A DNA stretch of 64,000 bases from Streptomyces sp. PCS3-D2 (GCF_000612545.2 NZ_CP097800.1:2353001-2417000); one strand, 5' to 3'; shown: positions 15,846-26,637, counted from the first letter of the stretch. A program made the numbers and translations. Notes: generated from the sequence alone by a model not told the origin.

Positions 15846-16550
15846 TCAGTCCTCGGTACCCGGTTTGGTGCCCCACACGTAGACGGCGTCGCCCTCGGTC
15901 AGCAGGTCCCACAGGCGTGCCGCGTCCGGTTCGGTGAGGTTGACGCAGCCGGCCGAACCGCCGGTGGTGTAGAGGGAGCCGGGTGAACCGTGCAGGGCCT
16001 GGCCCCCGTCGAAGAACTGGGCGTGCGGCATGGGGGTGCCGTAGAGCGTGGAGACGTGGTTCTTGTTGCGCCAGTACACCTCGTGCCAGCCGGTACGGGT
16101 CTCCTGGTAGTCCCGCCCGGTCCGGATGGGCACGGGCGGGAAGACGATCCTGGCCCCCCTCTGCACCCACAGCAGTTGGCGGTCCAGGTCCACGCAGGTG
16201 ACGCGGTGTTCGCGTTCGGGGCAGTCGCCCGCGGCGTTGGGGTCGGGGCGGGCCGTCACGACGAGCATCGTGCGATAGGTGGCGACTCCCGGGTAGCCGT
16301 CGGCGGGGCTGACGCCGTTCGTGCGCTGGAAGGCGCGGACGGCGTAGCAGTCCGCGGTGGACTGCACTCCGTCGACCGGCCGGCCCAGGTGGTCCTCCAG
16401 CTCCCGCTGGTAGGGGCCGGTGCCCGCGGTGCACGCGCTCTCCGGTTCCGCCGCGGCGGCCGCCGGGACCGCGAGCGGCCCCGACAGTGCGAGCAGGGTG
16501 CCGAGCAGGGCCATCCGCGCTATCGGGCCGCTCCTGTGACGTACGGCCAT
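15846..16550 (-). CDS. Secreted L,D-transpeptidase with peptidoglycan-binding domain
   Basis: A 234-aa secreted protein. It has a signal peptide (ARMALLGTLLALSGPLAVPAAAAA) and an N-terminal peptidoglycan-binding repeat (YQRELEDHLGRPVDGVQSTADCYAVRAFQRTNGVSPADGYPG, about 45-95). A YkuD domain follows, with active site QALHGSPGSLYTTGGSAGCVNL and nucleophile C202. The architecture differs from its neighbours: no Ig-like domains and no lipobox. GGAGGAG lies 6 bases before the ATG at 16550. It probably cross-links or attaches proteins to peptidoglycan. Lying next to two surface proteins without sortase signals, it could be involved in their anchoring, which is inference. Confidence 0.9.
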   Translation of the reverse strand: MAVRHRSGPIARMALLGTLLALSGPLAVPAAAAAEPESACTAGTGPYQRELEDHLGRPVDGVQSTADCYAVRAFQRTNGVSPADGYPGVATYRTMLVVTARPDPNAAGDCPEREHRVTCVDLDRQLLWVQRGARIVFPPVPIRTGRDYQETRTGWHEVYWRNKNHVSTLYGTPMPHAQFFDGGQALHGSPGSLYTTGGSAGCVNLTEPDAARLWDLLTEGDAVYVWGTKPGTED

Positions 16551-16647
16551 CCGGGCCTCCTCCGGTCTGTGAACGCGACGGTCACGGACCAGCCAACCCG
16601 GGAGGCCGGGGTACGGCGCGCGCTGCTGCGCCGCCGGGGTGAGGAGG

Positions 16648-17490
16648 TCACTCCGGCGGCGCACCGGAGCGCGCGGTCCGGGCCCGGCGGCCGTCGTCCG
16701 CGCCCACGGTGGGGATCTGCTCGGCACGCTTGTTGTAGACGGTCAGGACGATCCGGCGGCCGGATGCGCCGTCCAGCCGCCAGGGGCCGGCCACCGGGTT
16801 TCCCGGCATCACGTAGCCCTCGGGGACGTCCTTCTCCACCAGGAAGTACGACCCGTCGGCGAGCCCCTCGAAGTCGCACGTGCCGTCGGCGTCGGTGGCG
16901 CAGCCGGCCCTCGGGCGCAGGTCGGCGTCGAGGCCCGCGGTCTGCAGGCCGGAGGTGCCGTTGGTCTCCTTCCAGATCTCGAACACCGCGCCGTGCAGCG
17001 GCGCACCGGTCTTCCCGTCCCGCTTGCGGACCTGGATCCCGCCGCTATAGACAGCGTCCCGGCTGCGGTTGGGAACGGTGACGACGAGCCCCTCCCGGGC
17101 GGCGGCCTCGCGCAGGTCGAAGCCGGCGAACGGCTCGTCGGGCCGCTGGTAGCCGGTGGGGACCGCGACCTGCACCGCGTAGTACGTCTCGCCCGTCGCC
17201 AGCTCCACCGTGCACAGGCCCGTCGCGCCGGTCGCACAGCCGACGGCCTGCCGTTCGTCGCCGGCCGGGCCGGTGCTCTGGAGCCCGGCCCGGTCATTGG
17301 TCTCGCGCCACAGCTCGAACCGGGCCCCCGGCAGGGGTGTTCCGGTGTCCGCGTCCGTGCTGCGCAGCACCACCCGGGCGGCGCCGGGTGATGGTGCCGC
17401 CGGCGGAGCGGCAAGGGCCGGGCCCGCCGCGGCGAACACCACCGCGGTGGCGAGACCGATGGGCCGTACCGCCGTCGTCCTGGCTTTCAT
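16648..17490 (-). CDS. Secreted protein with two SpaA/prealbumin-fold domains
   Basis: A 280-aa protein with signal peptide LATAVVFAAAGPALA. Two SpaA-like (Cna-B-type, prealbumin-fold) domains follow. Domain 1 is at about 38-140 (VVLRSTDADTGTPLPGARFELWRETN, then GCATGATGLCTVELATGETYYAVQVAVPTGY). Domain 2 is at about 150-255 (IQVRKRDGKTGAPLHGAVFEIWKETNG, then TCDFEGLADGSYFLVEKDVPEGY). Lysines on the first strand and Glu in the E-strand are present, so internal isopeptide bonds are possible. The tail (EQIPTVGADDGRRARTARSGAPPE) has no LPxTG-plus-helix anchor. Its leader, GACGGAGCG just before the ATG, matches that of the 17522-19702 gene, so the pair arose by duplication. It may be a stalk or adhesin. 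Confidence 0.82.
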   Translation of the reverse strand: MKARTTAVRPIGLATAVVFAAAGPALAAPPAAPSPGAARVVLRSTDADTGTPLPGARFELWRETNDRAGLQSTGPAGDERQAVGCATGATGLCTVELATGETYYAVQVAVPTGYQRPDEPFAGFDLREAAAREGLVVTVPNRSRDAVYSGGIQVRKRDGKTGAPLHGAVFEIWKETNGTSGLQTAGLDADLRPRAGCATDADGTCDFEGLADGSYFLVEKDVPEGYVMPGNPVAGPWRLDGASGRRIVLTVYNKRAEQIPTVGADDGRRARTARSGAPPE

Positions 17491-17521
17491 GTCGCTCCGT
17501 CCGTCGTACCGGGCCGGGGAG

Positions 17522-19702
17522 TCAGTCCCGGGGACCCTTCGCGTCCTTCGGGTGCTCGCCCTTGCCGTGCTCGCCCTTGCCGTGCTCGCCCTTGCCGTGC
17601 TCGCCCTTGCCCTTGCCGTGGCTGTCGCGCTCGTTCCGGAGCGTGACCACGAGCCGCCGGTCCGGGGTGCCGCCGTCCAGCCGCAGCGGCCCGGTCACCC
17701 GGTCGGCGGGCAGCACGTAGCCCTCGGGCACGGCCGTCTCGACGAGGTAGTACCAGCCCTCGGGCAGCGGGCCGAAGTCGCAGACCCCGCCGCGGTCCGT
17801 GGCGCAGCCGTCCGCGGCCCGGCGGTCGGCGTTGATGCCGCGGGTCTGCAGGCCGGTGGTGCCGTTGGTCTCCTGCCACACCTCGAAGACCGCGCCGCGC
17901 AGCGGCCGCCCGGTCTTGGCGTCCTTCTTCAGGACCCGGATGGAGCCCTCGTACCGCTCGCTCCGGGTGTTGGGGACGGCGACGACGATCCCGTCGGCCA
18001 CGTCGCCCTGGGTCAGGTCGAAGGCCGTGACCGGGTCCTGCGGCGGTTCGTATCCGGCCGGGACCGCGGTCTCCCGCCAGTAGTACGTCCGGCCGACCGG
18101 CAGCTCCACGGTGCAGGTGCCCTGGGCGTCGGTGACGCAGGCGCCGTCGAGCCGGGTGTCACCGCCCGGGGTGACGGGCTGGAGCCCGGCGGTGCCGTTG
18201 CTCTCCCGCCACAGTTCGAACCGCGCTCCGGCCAGCGGCAGGCCCGTCTCCCGGTCCGTCTTGCGCAGCACCACCCGGGCGCCGTCCGGCGGCTCGGGGG
18301 TGCGCCGGTTGTCCGCCTCGTGGCGGACGCCGGCCTGCGCGTTCTCGGCGGTCAGCGTCAGCTCGTGGACCGGCTGGTCCGGCAGCTCGTAGCCGGGGGG
18401 CGCCTGGGTCTCGCGCCAGTAGTAGGTGCCGAGCCCGGTGGTCTGCTCGCACAGGCCGTCGGCCGGCGTGGTGCACCCGGCGACCAGGGTGTCGGCGCCC
18501 GGGCCGGTGGTCTGCAGGCCCGCGGTGCCGTTGCTCTCCCGCCACAGTTCGAACCGCGCTCCCGCGAGCGCCGCGCCCGTCGCTCCGTCCCGCTTGAGGA
18601 CGGAGACCGCACCGGTCACCGGGACGGGGCCGCCGCAGTCGGGCAGGTTCCCGTTGAAGGGGTAGGCGTGGAACTCCTGGCCGCCGCCCCCGGCGGTGTC
18701 GCTGCCGTGGGTGACGGAGCCGGTGGTGAAGAAGCGGCCGTTGATGCCGGGCAGGGTGATCGTGGTCTCGGAGCTCTGCTGCCCCATCAGGAAGCTGCCC
18801 TGGAACTGGCCGCCGCCGGTCAGGTTCACGGTGGTGGCGTCCGGGAAGTTCCACAGCAGCCGGTCGCGGTAGGCGTTGAGCGGATCCGTGTCCGCGATGC
18901 CGCCGCTGTAGGTGTTGATCGTGCGGGTGGCGCCCAGCACGTTCACCAGGACGGTGGCCGTCGCCGGGATGCGGGCGAACCGGATGCCCTGCTGGCCGCC
19001 CCCGTTGCCGACGAGGTTCGCGTCGACGTTGAAGACCTGGAGCGCCGAGGTGCCGTCGCCGGTGAACAGGGTCTCGAAGCCGCTGTTGACGACGGTGCCG
19101 GTGGCCGGGCGGGGCCGCCCGTCGATCCGGGCGTAGCACTGGCTGGCGGCGCTGAGCCGGTCGCGCAGTCCGGCGTACGGGGTGACCGCGGCCGGGTCGG
19201 GGGCCAGGCGACCGGTCACCACGCCGGTGAGCGCGCCTGCGTGGCGGACCACACCGCCGTCGGCGAGGAGGCGTTCGCCCTCGGCGACGGTGACGTCCCC
19301 GCCGGTGGTGAGGAAGTCGGCACCGTCGGGCGGCGGCACGAGCGATCCGGCGCCGACGATCCCGACGTTGTAGCGGCTGTCGCCGCCCGCCAGCTTGTCC
19401 TGGTCGAAGTCGCCGAGGACGACGAGGCGGCCCTCGGCCTCGGAGGCCCTCCCCCGGACCCGGAAGTCGCCGCCGGCGAAGATGTTGATGCCGTTGTCCC
19501 GGCCGCGCAGGACGCCGTCGCTGTTGACCGGTGGGTACGGGACCGGGCAGTTGCCCGGGACGCACGGACCGAGCCCGCCGGGCAACGGCGCCCGGGCCGC
19601 CACCGGCCGGTCGGCGCCGGCCGCGGGGGCGCCGGCCGCGGGGGTCGCGGCGGCCAGCACGGCGCCGATCGCGAGCCCGAGGGTCCACTTCCTTGCTTGC
19701 AT
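17522..19702 (-). CDS. Surface protein: choice-of-anchor A domain plus three SpaA-fold domains
   Basis: A 726-aa secreted protein. After a signal peptide (WTLGLAIGAVLAAATPAAGA) comes a choice-of-anchor A domain at about 50-350 (GINIFAGGDFRVRGRASEAEGRLVVLGDFDQDK, RINTYSGGI-like strands, GSFLMGQQSSETTITLPGINGRFF). Three SpaA/prealbumin-fold domains begin near residues 364, 476 and 586, each with the KxDxxTGxxLxGAxFExWxExNGTxGLQ pattern. The C-terminus is a charged tail with tandem GKGEH repeats instead of an LPxTG sorting signal. Choice-of-anchor A proteins usually rely on sortase or other C-terminal anchors, so retention here must be by charge, cross-linking or none. It was probably transcribed with the downstream smaller paralog, 31 bases away. 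A role as adhesin or spore/hyphal surface layer protein is inference. Confidence 0.85.
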   Translation of the reverse strand: MQARKWTLGLAIGAVLAAATPAAGAPAAGADRPVAARAPLPGGLGPCVPGNCPVPYPPVNSDGVLRGRDNGINIFAGGDFRVRGRASEAEGRLVVLGDFDQDKLAGGDSRYNVGIVGAGSLVPPPDGADFLTTGGDVTVAEGERLLADGGVVRHAGALTGVVTGRLAPDPAAVTPYAGLRDRLSAASQCYARIDGRPRPATGTVVNSGFETLFTGDGTSALQVFNVDANLVGNGGGQQGIRFARIPATATVLVNVLGATRTINTYSGGIADTDPLNAYRDRLLWNFPDATTVNLTGGGQFQGSFLMGQQSSETTITLPGINGRFFTTGSVTHGSDTAGGGGQEFHAYPFNGNLPDCGGPVPVTGAVSVLKRDGATGAALAGARFELWRESNGTAGLQTTGPGADTLVAGCTTPADGLCEQTTGLGTYYWRETQAPPGYELPDQPVHELTLTAENAQAGVRHEADNRRTPEPPDGARVVLRKTDRETGLPLAGARFELWRESNGTAGLQPVTPGGDTRLDGACVTDAQGTCTVELPVGRTYYWRETAVPAGYEPPQDPVTAFDLTQGDVADGIVVAVPNTRSERYEGSIRVLKKDAKTGRPLRGAVFEVWQETNGTTGLQTRGINADRRAADGCATDRGGVCDFGPLPEGWYYLVETAVPEGYVLPADRVTGPLRLDGGTPDRRLVVTLRNERDSHGKGKGEHGKGEHGKGEHGKGEHPKDAKGPRD
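17552..17611 (-). repeat. Four tandem 15-bp repeats encoding GKGEH
   Basis: Exact 15-bp units (GTGCTCGCCCTTGCC on the plus strand) occur four times head to tail, with a 6-base partial unit after. They encode the Lys/His/Glu-rich tail of the large surface protein. Such perfect repeats are prone to slippage, so tail length may vary between strains. Confidence 0.9.
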
Positions 19703-19838
19703 GACGCTCCGTCCGTTCCCTGCTGCCCTGATCTGCCCTGACAGGCTGGGGGCAGGGATCGGCGGCAGGCGGCGCGGACACTCTGCGCTACGGCATTTTG
19801 ATCACACGAGTCACTCTTGCGGGGAGGCCGTGCGCCGT

Positions 19839-21068
19839 TCAGCCGACCGCGGAGCCGGCCACCCAGTCCGCCCAGGACATGTTCCAACCGCCCAGTCCGT
19901 TGTCGGCGGCGACCGTCTTGTCCTGCGAGTTGACGACCTCCACCACATCCCCGATCAGGGTCCGGTCGAAGAACCAGCCCGCCGGGGTGTCGGAGCCGCC
20001 GCCCTTGTCGTCGCGCAGTCCCACGCAGCCGTGGCTGACGTTGGTGGTGCCGAAGGTGTCGGGACTTGACCAGTAGTTCCCGTGGAGGAAGGTCCCGGAG
20101 CTGGTCAGCCGCATGGCGTGGGGGACGTCGGGGATGTCGTACTCGCCGCCGAACCCGACGGTCTGGCCGTTCATCCGGGTGACGTCGAAGAGCTCCATCA
20201 CCACCATCTTCCCGTTGTAGGTGGTGGTCTTGGGCGCTCCGGCGCTGATCGGCACGGTCGACAACAGCTCCCCGTCCCGGCGCACCTCCATGGTGTGGGC
20301 GGCCGCGTCCACGGTGGAGATCTGGGAGCGCCCGACGGTGAAGGTGACGGTCTTGGACTGGATCCCGTACGAGCCGGGGGCGCCCTCGACGTCGCGCAGG
20401 GCCACCTGCACGGTGACCTTGGTGCCCGGCTTCCAGTACTGCTTGGGCCGGAAGTCGAGGCGTTCCCCGCCGAACCAGTGGCCGGCGACCTCCACGGCCG
20501 GGTCGGAGGTGACCCGGATGGCGCGCTCCACCTCGGCGCGCCGTTCGATGGCGCGGCTGAACCTGAAGGAGACGATCATGCCGGTGCCGACGGTGGAGCG
20601 GTTCTCCGGCTTGAAGTAGCCGATGAACCGCTCCTCGGGGACGTAGGTGGTGAAGGTGGTGTGACGGGCCTGGCGGCGGTTGTGCCCGTCGAGGGCGACG
20701 GCGTCCACGGTGTACTTGGCGGCGAGGGCCAGCCGGCCGGCCTGCGGGGTGGGGCTCCAGCTGAGGCCGTCGGCGGCGATGGCGCCGGGAACCTCCTCCG
20801 CCTGTGCGTCCTCCACCTTGGTCACCTTCACCCGCTCCAGCCGGCCCTCGGGCACGGTGACCGTCAGCCGCCCGTCGGCCGGGACGTCCTTGGCGTTGTC
20901 GCCGGGGGTGATGCGGATGGCCTCGTCCGGCGAGCGCACTCTGCCGGGGAGCTGGATCTCGACGGGCGACTTTCCGTCCCGGGTGCAGCCCGCCGACCCG
21001 CCCAGCAGGCCCGCCCACACCGCCACGGCGGCCATTCCCGCCCCTGCCCGCCTCGTCAGAAGTGTCAC
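19839..21068 (-). CDS. L,D-transpeptidase lipoprotein with Ig-like domains, second paralog
   Basis: A 409-aa lipoprotein: signal AAVAVWAGLLGGSAGC with cysteine at residue 28, Ig-like domains (about 45-240) and a YkuD domain whose active site is HGNYWSSPDTFGTTNVSHGCVGL (nucleophile C348). The GTG at 21068 has the strong site GGAGGGG just upstream; the open frame continues into antisense of glgX and is not coding there. It would make 3-3 peptidoglycan cross-links in the wall. It is similar to the 14484-15707 gene along its whole length (GHWFGxxRLDFRP, GRSQISTVDAAAHTM, TTTYNGxMV). The two Ldts bracket the surface-protein genes. Confidence 0.93.
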   Translation of the reverse strand: MTLLTRRAGAGMAAVAVWAGLLGGSAGCTRDGKSPVEIQLPGRVRSPDEAIRITPGDNAKDVPADGRLTVTVPEGRLERVKVTKVEDAQAEEVPGAIAADGLSWSPTPQAGRLALAAKYTVDAVALDGHNRRQARHTTFTTYVPEERFIGYFKPENRSTVGTGMIVSFRFSRAIERRAEVERAIRVTSDPAVEVAGHWFGGERLDFRPKQYWKPGTKVTVQVALRDVEGAPGSYGIQSKTVTFTVGRSQISTVDAAAHTMEVRRDGELLSTVPISAGAPKTTTYNGKMVVMELFDVTRMNGQTVGFGGEYDIPDVPHAMRLTSSGTFLHGNYWSSPDTFGTTNVSHGCVGLRDDKGGGSDTPAGWFFDRTLIGDVVEVVNSQDKTVAADNGLGGWNMSWADWVAGSAVG

Positions 21069-21242
21069 GTCCCCTCCAACGACCGGGTCCTCCGGGGGAA
21101 ACGTGAGCGCGGGCCACGTTCCGGGCAGAACAGTCCGGGCAGAACAGTGGGAAGGACCAGACGGGGGCGGGCCCGGGCCGGGACGCCGGGGCCACACACT
21201 CCCCCTCCCCCCGCAGGTACCGAAGAGCCGTGGAGGCGGGCA

Positions 21243-23612
<2,370 letters not shown>

Positions 23613-24151
23613 GGAGACCGGCGAGCGCGTCGCGTTCGGCGTCGTCGAGGGGATCGATCATCTCGGCCTCGGCGACGCCGCGCCAGCGCATGGCGTCGGA
23701 CCACCGCCGGTGACCCTCCTCGGTGAGCTCCACGTCGACCCGGCGGCGGTCGCCGGGGGCGCGCAGCCGGCGGACCAGGCCGGACTTCTCCAGGGTGTCG
23801 AGGCGGCCGGTCATCCCGGCCGGGGAGAGCAGCAGTTCGGCGGCGAGCTCGGCGGAGGGGGCCCGCCAGGGTGCGCCGCGGGAGGCGAGCCGGTGCATCG
23901 TCTCGAACTCGAAGGCCTGCAGCCCGGTCTCGGCGAGGGCGCGCTCCTTGCCGTGCGAGACGTGTTTGGCGAGGAGCTGGATGCGGGTGATGACGGCTTC
24001 GGTGGGCACGTCGAAGGGGACTTTGCCGGCCCACCGGGCGATGTGCCGGTCGACGGAGTCCTCGGCGGGGTCCGTCGCCGGCGCCCGGTCACGGCCCTCG
24101 GCCGCCTCTCTGCCCATGCGCGCCATTATGGCGCGCTGCGACGCAGCAGGT

Positions 24152-24182
24152 ATTTCGTTGACGAATGATTCGCCAGCGAAAT
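24152..24182. promoter_or_regulatory. Palindromic operator between marR and MFS genes
   Basis: Left arm ATTTCGTTGACGAA and right arm TTCGCCAGCGAAAT, separated by TGA, match at 12 of 14 positions. The site lies 26 bases before the MarR ATG and 12 bases before the MFS ATG, so a bound dimer would block both promoters. Confidence 0.8.
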
Positions 24183-24193
24183 AATCTGCGGGC

Positions 24194-25396
24194 ATGACCA
24201 CGCCGATACGGCGGCTGCTCGCGGGCCGCACCTTCGCCGCCTTCGCCTCCGCCCTCGTCCCCACCACCCTCACACTGGCCCTGCTGCGGGCCGGCTCGTC
24301 GGGGGACCTGGGCCTCGTGCTCGCCAGCGAGCTGCTGCCCATGCTGCTCCTGCTACCCGTGGCCGGAGTGGCCGCCGACCGGTTCCCCGCCCGGCGGGTG
24401 GTACTCGTCGCCGACCTGGTCCGGGCGGGTGCCCAACTGGCCACGGGAGCGCTGCTCCTGACCGGACTCCACGGCCGGATCCCGCAGCTCGCCGCGCTCG
24501 CCGCCCTGACCGGGGCCGCGGTGGCCTTCGGCACGCCCGCCGTGCGCACGCTCGTCGCGGCCGCGGTGCCCGCGGACGGGCGCCTGCGCGTCAACACCCG
24601 GCTCGGGGTGGCCACCGGACTGGCGAACGTCGCGGCCCCCGCAGCCGCCGGCTCGCTGGCACTGACCGTCGGCGGCGGCTGGGCCTCACTGCTCACCGCG
24701 GCGCTCTTCGCCCTCTCCGCACTCACCCTCGGCGGCCTGCGCACCGCCCCGGTCCCGCGGACCGCACCGCGCCCCGCCTTCGGCGCCGAACTGCGCGCGG
24801 GCTGGGCCGAGACCCGGCGCCACCCGTGGTTCCTCGCCAACGTACTGGCCCACGGGGTCTGGCACCTGGCGGCCGGTCTGCTCCTGACCCTCGGCCCGGT
24901 GATCGCCGTGGAGAGCCTGGGCGGCGAGGGCTCCTGGGTGGTCATCGCCCAGACCGGCACGGTCGGCATGCTCGCCGGTGTCTGGACGGCCGGGCGGCTG
25001 CCGCTGCACCGGCCGCTGTTCGGGGTGGCCGTCGGGGCCGCGGCCCAGGCGCTTCCGCTCACCGCCTTCGCGCTGCGCCTGCCGCTCCCGGTGACCGCGG
25101 CCGCGTTCTTCTGCGCCATGTTCGGGCTGGGGGTGCTCAGCCCTCTGTGGGAGACGGAGATGCAGCGGCGCATCCCGCTGGAGACCCTGGGCCGGGTCGG
25201 ATCCTTCGACACCCTCATCTCCTTCGCCGCGCGCCCCCTGGGACTGGCGGTGGCCGCCCCGCTGGCCGCCGGGGTCGGGGTCACCGCCCCCTTGCTGGCC
25301 GCGGCCGCCCTCAGTGCCGCCGCCAACCTGTCCGTACTGCTTCTTCCGGACGTCCGCAGACATCCGGAACCGACCCGCTCATCTGTGCTGCGATGA
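24194..25396 (+). CDS. MFS transporter (efflux type)
   Basis: A 400-aa integral membrane protein with roughly twelve hydrophobic helices. The loop VAGVAADRFPARRVVLVADLVRAG between helices 2 and 3 carries the MFS motif A pattern (GxxADRxxxRR). No periplasmic domain is seen. The sequence resembles the MFS-3/enterobactin-exporter-like group common in Streptomyces, so drug or metabolite efflux is likely; the substrate is unknown. It is divergent from, and probably repressed by, the adjacent MarR protein. The ATG at 24194 follows the operator directly, so the transcript leader is short or absent. Confidence 0.88.
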   Translation: MTTPIRRLLAGRTFAAFASALVPTTLTLALLRAGSSGDLGLVLASELLPMLLLLPVAGVAADRFPARRVVLVADLVRAGAQLATGALLLTGLHGRIPQLAALAALTGAAVAFGTPAVRTLVAAAVPADGRLRVNTRLGVATGLANVAAPAAAGSLALTVGGGWASLLTAALFALSALTLGGLRTAPVPRTAPRPAFGAELRAGWAETRRHPWFLANVLAHGVWHLAAGLLLTLGPVIAVESLGGEGSWVVIAQTGTVGMLAGVWTAGRLPLHRPLFGVAVGAAAQALPLTAFALRLPLPVTAAAFFCAMFGLGVLSPLWETEMQRRIPLETLGRVGSFDTLISFAARPLGLAVAAPLAAGVGVTAPLLAAAALSAAANLSVLLLPDVRRHPEPTRSSVLR

Positions 25397-25430
25397 TGTG
25401 TTCGACATCGTCGCTGAGGGGAGCCCCTGC

Positions 25431-26153
25431 ATGGGCAGAGTCGGGACCGCGCTGCGAGAACTGCGCGGGGCGCAGAAATCCGCGAAGGGGGTGTCGCTCT
25501 ACTCGCGGTTCGTCAACCGGCCCGTCGGGCGCTACCTGGCCGCCGGTTCGTACGCGCTCGGGCTCACCCCGAACCAGGTGACGCTGGTCAGCGCCGCCTT
25601 CAGCTTCGCCGCGGTGGCCGCGGTCGCGCTGGCCGGACCCTCCTGGGCGCTCGGGATCGCGGTATGGGCCGCACTCGCGGTCGGCTTCGCCTTCGACTCG
25701 GCCGACGGACAGCTGGCCCGGCTGCGGGGCGGCGGCAGCGCGGCCGGCGAGTGGCTGGACCACGTCGTGGACGCGGCGAAGCTCACGGCGCTGCACGCGT
25801 GCGTGCTGATCGCCTTCTACCGCTTCCCCGGGCAGTACGGAACGGCGGCCGACGGCTGGCTGCTGGTGCCGCTCGGCTTCCAGTTCGCCGCCGTCGTCAC
25901 CTTCTTCGGCGGACTGCTGACCGAGAAGCTCAAGGCGAAGCCGGCCCCGGGAAGCCCCGCCGCCGCACCGTCGACGCTGCGCGCGGTGGCACTGCTGCCC
26001 GTGGACTACGGGGTGTTCTGCCTGGTGTTCCTGCTGCTCGGCGGCGGAAGGCTGTTCGCCTGGGCATACGCGGGACTGGGCGCGGTCGCCGCGCTGTTCC
26101 TGCTGGCCTTCCTCGCCAAGTGGTTCCGGGAGCTCAGCGCCGTTCGCCGGTGA
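25431..26153 (+). CDS. CDP-alcohol phosphatidyltransferase family membrane protein
   Basis: A 240-aa membrane protein. The full CDP-alcohol phosphotransferase signature is present: DSADGQLARLRGG, then GEWLDHVVD (pattern D-x2-DG-x2-AR-x8-G-x3-D-x3-D) near residues 84-110. It transfers a phospho-alcohol from a CDP-alcohol, or a phosphatidyl group from CDP-diacylglycerol, using a divalent metal. About six membrane helices are visible. The ATG at 25431 has GAGGGG about 9 bases upstream. It converges on and overlaps by 20 bases the cytidylyltransferase gene, which could supply a CDP-activated alcohol. At the border of an exopolysaccharide locus, this suggests a phospho-alcohol decoration or a special phospholipid. 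Confidence 0.9.
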   Translation: MGRVGTALRELRGAQKSAKGVSLYSRFVNRPVGRYLAAGSYALGLTPNQVTLVSAAFSFAAVAAVALAGPSWALGIAVWAALAVGFAFDSADGQLARLRGGGSAAGEWLDHVVDAAKLTALHACVLIAFYRFPGQYGTAADGWLLVPLGFQFAAVVTFFGGLLTEKLKAKPAPGSPAAAPSTLRAVALLPVDYGVFCLVFLLLGGGRLFAWAYAGLGAVAALFLLAFLAKWFRELSAVRR

Positions 26154-26637
26154 CCTGCCCCGGCACGGTGGCCGGTTCCGCGAGCGCGTCCAGCGCCCGG
26201 CGCAGCTGGGTGCTGGAGGTGTGGACGGTGTAGGGGAAGTAGACGACGTCGACCCCGTGGGCGGCGAAGTCCCGCTCCAGCTTGTCGCCCTTGGGAGTGC
26301 CCCGCCAGTCGTCCCCCTTGAAGATCACGTCGAAGCGGACCTGCTTCCAGGTCTCCACCTTGTCCGGGACCGTCTCGACGAAGGCGGCGTCGACGTACTT
26401 GACGCTGCGCACGATCTCCAGGCGCTCCACGAGCGGGATCATCGGGCGGCGCCCCTTGGCGAGTTCGGCCATCTCGTCGGAGACCACTCCGGCGACCAGG
26501 TAGTCGCACTGACTCCGGGCGTGCCGAAGGATATTCAGATGCCCGATGTGGAACAGATCGTAGGCACCCGGCGCATATCCGACTCGATACGGTCGGCGCG
26601 CAGGCGCTCCAATGTCGGACATGTACCGCTCCGTCAT
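26134..26637 (-). CDS. Cytidylyltransferase-like nucleotidyltransferase (TagD-type)
   Basis: A 167-aa protein of the HxGH nucleotidyltransferase superfamily. The N-terminus reads YRVGYAPGAYDLFHIGHLNILRHARSQCDYLVAGVVSDE, with the HIGH motif at about residues 30-33. Also present is the conserved RxxIVxSxKYVDxxxxE-like stretch EIVRSVKYVDAAFVE. The C-terminal YTVHTSSTQLRRAL is the RTxGISTT-like segment. Family members make CDP-glycerol, CDP-ethanolamine or related activated alcohols; the alcohol here is unknown. An alternative ATG is five codons inside. It is convergent with the CDP-alcohol phosphotransferase gene and divergent from the first glycosyltransferase. Confidence 0.88.
   Translation of the reverse strand: MTERYMSDIGAPARRPYRVGYAPGAYDLFHIGHLNILRHARSQCDYLVAGVVSDEMAELAKGRRPMIPLVERLEIVRSVKYVDAAFVETVPDKVETWKQVRFDVIFKGDDWRGTPKGDKLERDFAAHGVDVVYFPYTVHTSSTQLRRALDALAEPATVPGQVTGERR

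Noticed and set aside
16648-16760. IPTVG near the end of the smaller SpaA protein as a sortase signal
   Set aside because: There is no following membrane helix and the motif is not LPxTG. The tail is just charged.
20082-21242. A 387-codon upstream extension of glgX
   Set aside because: It is antisense to the L,D-transpeptidase at 19839-21068, whose active site and lipobox are clear. glgX has a good GTG with GGAGG at 21243.
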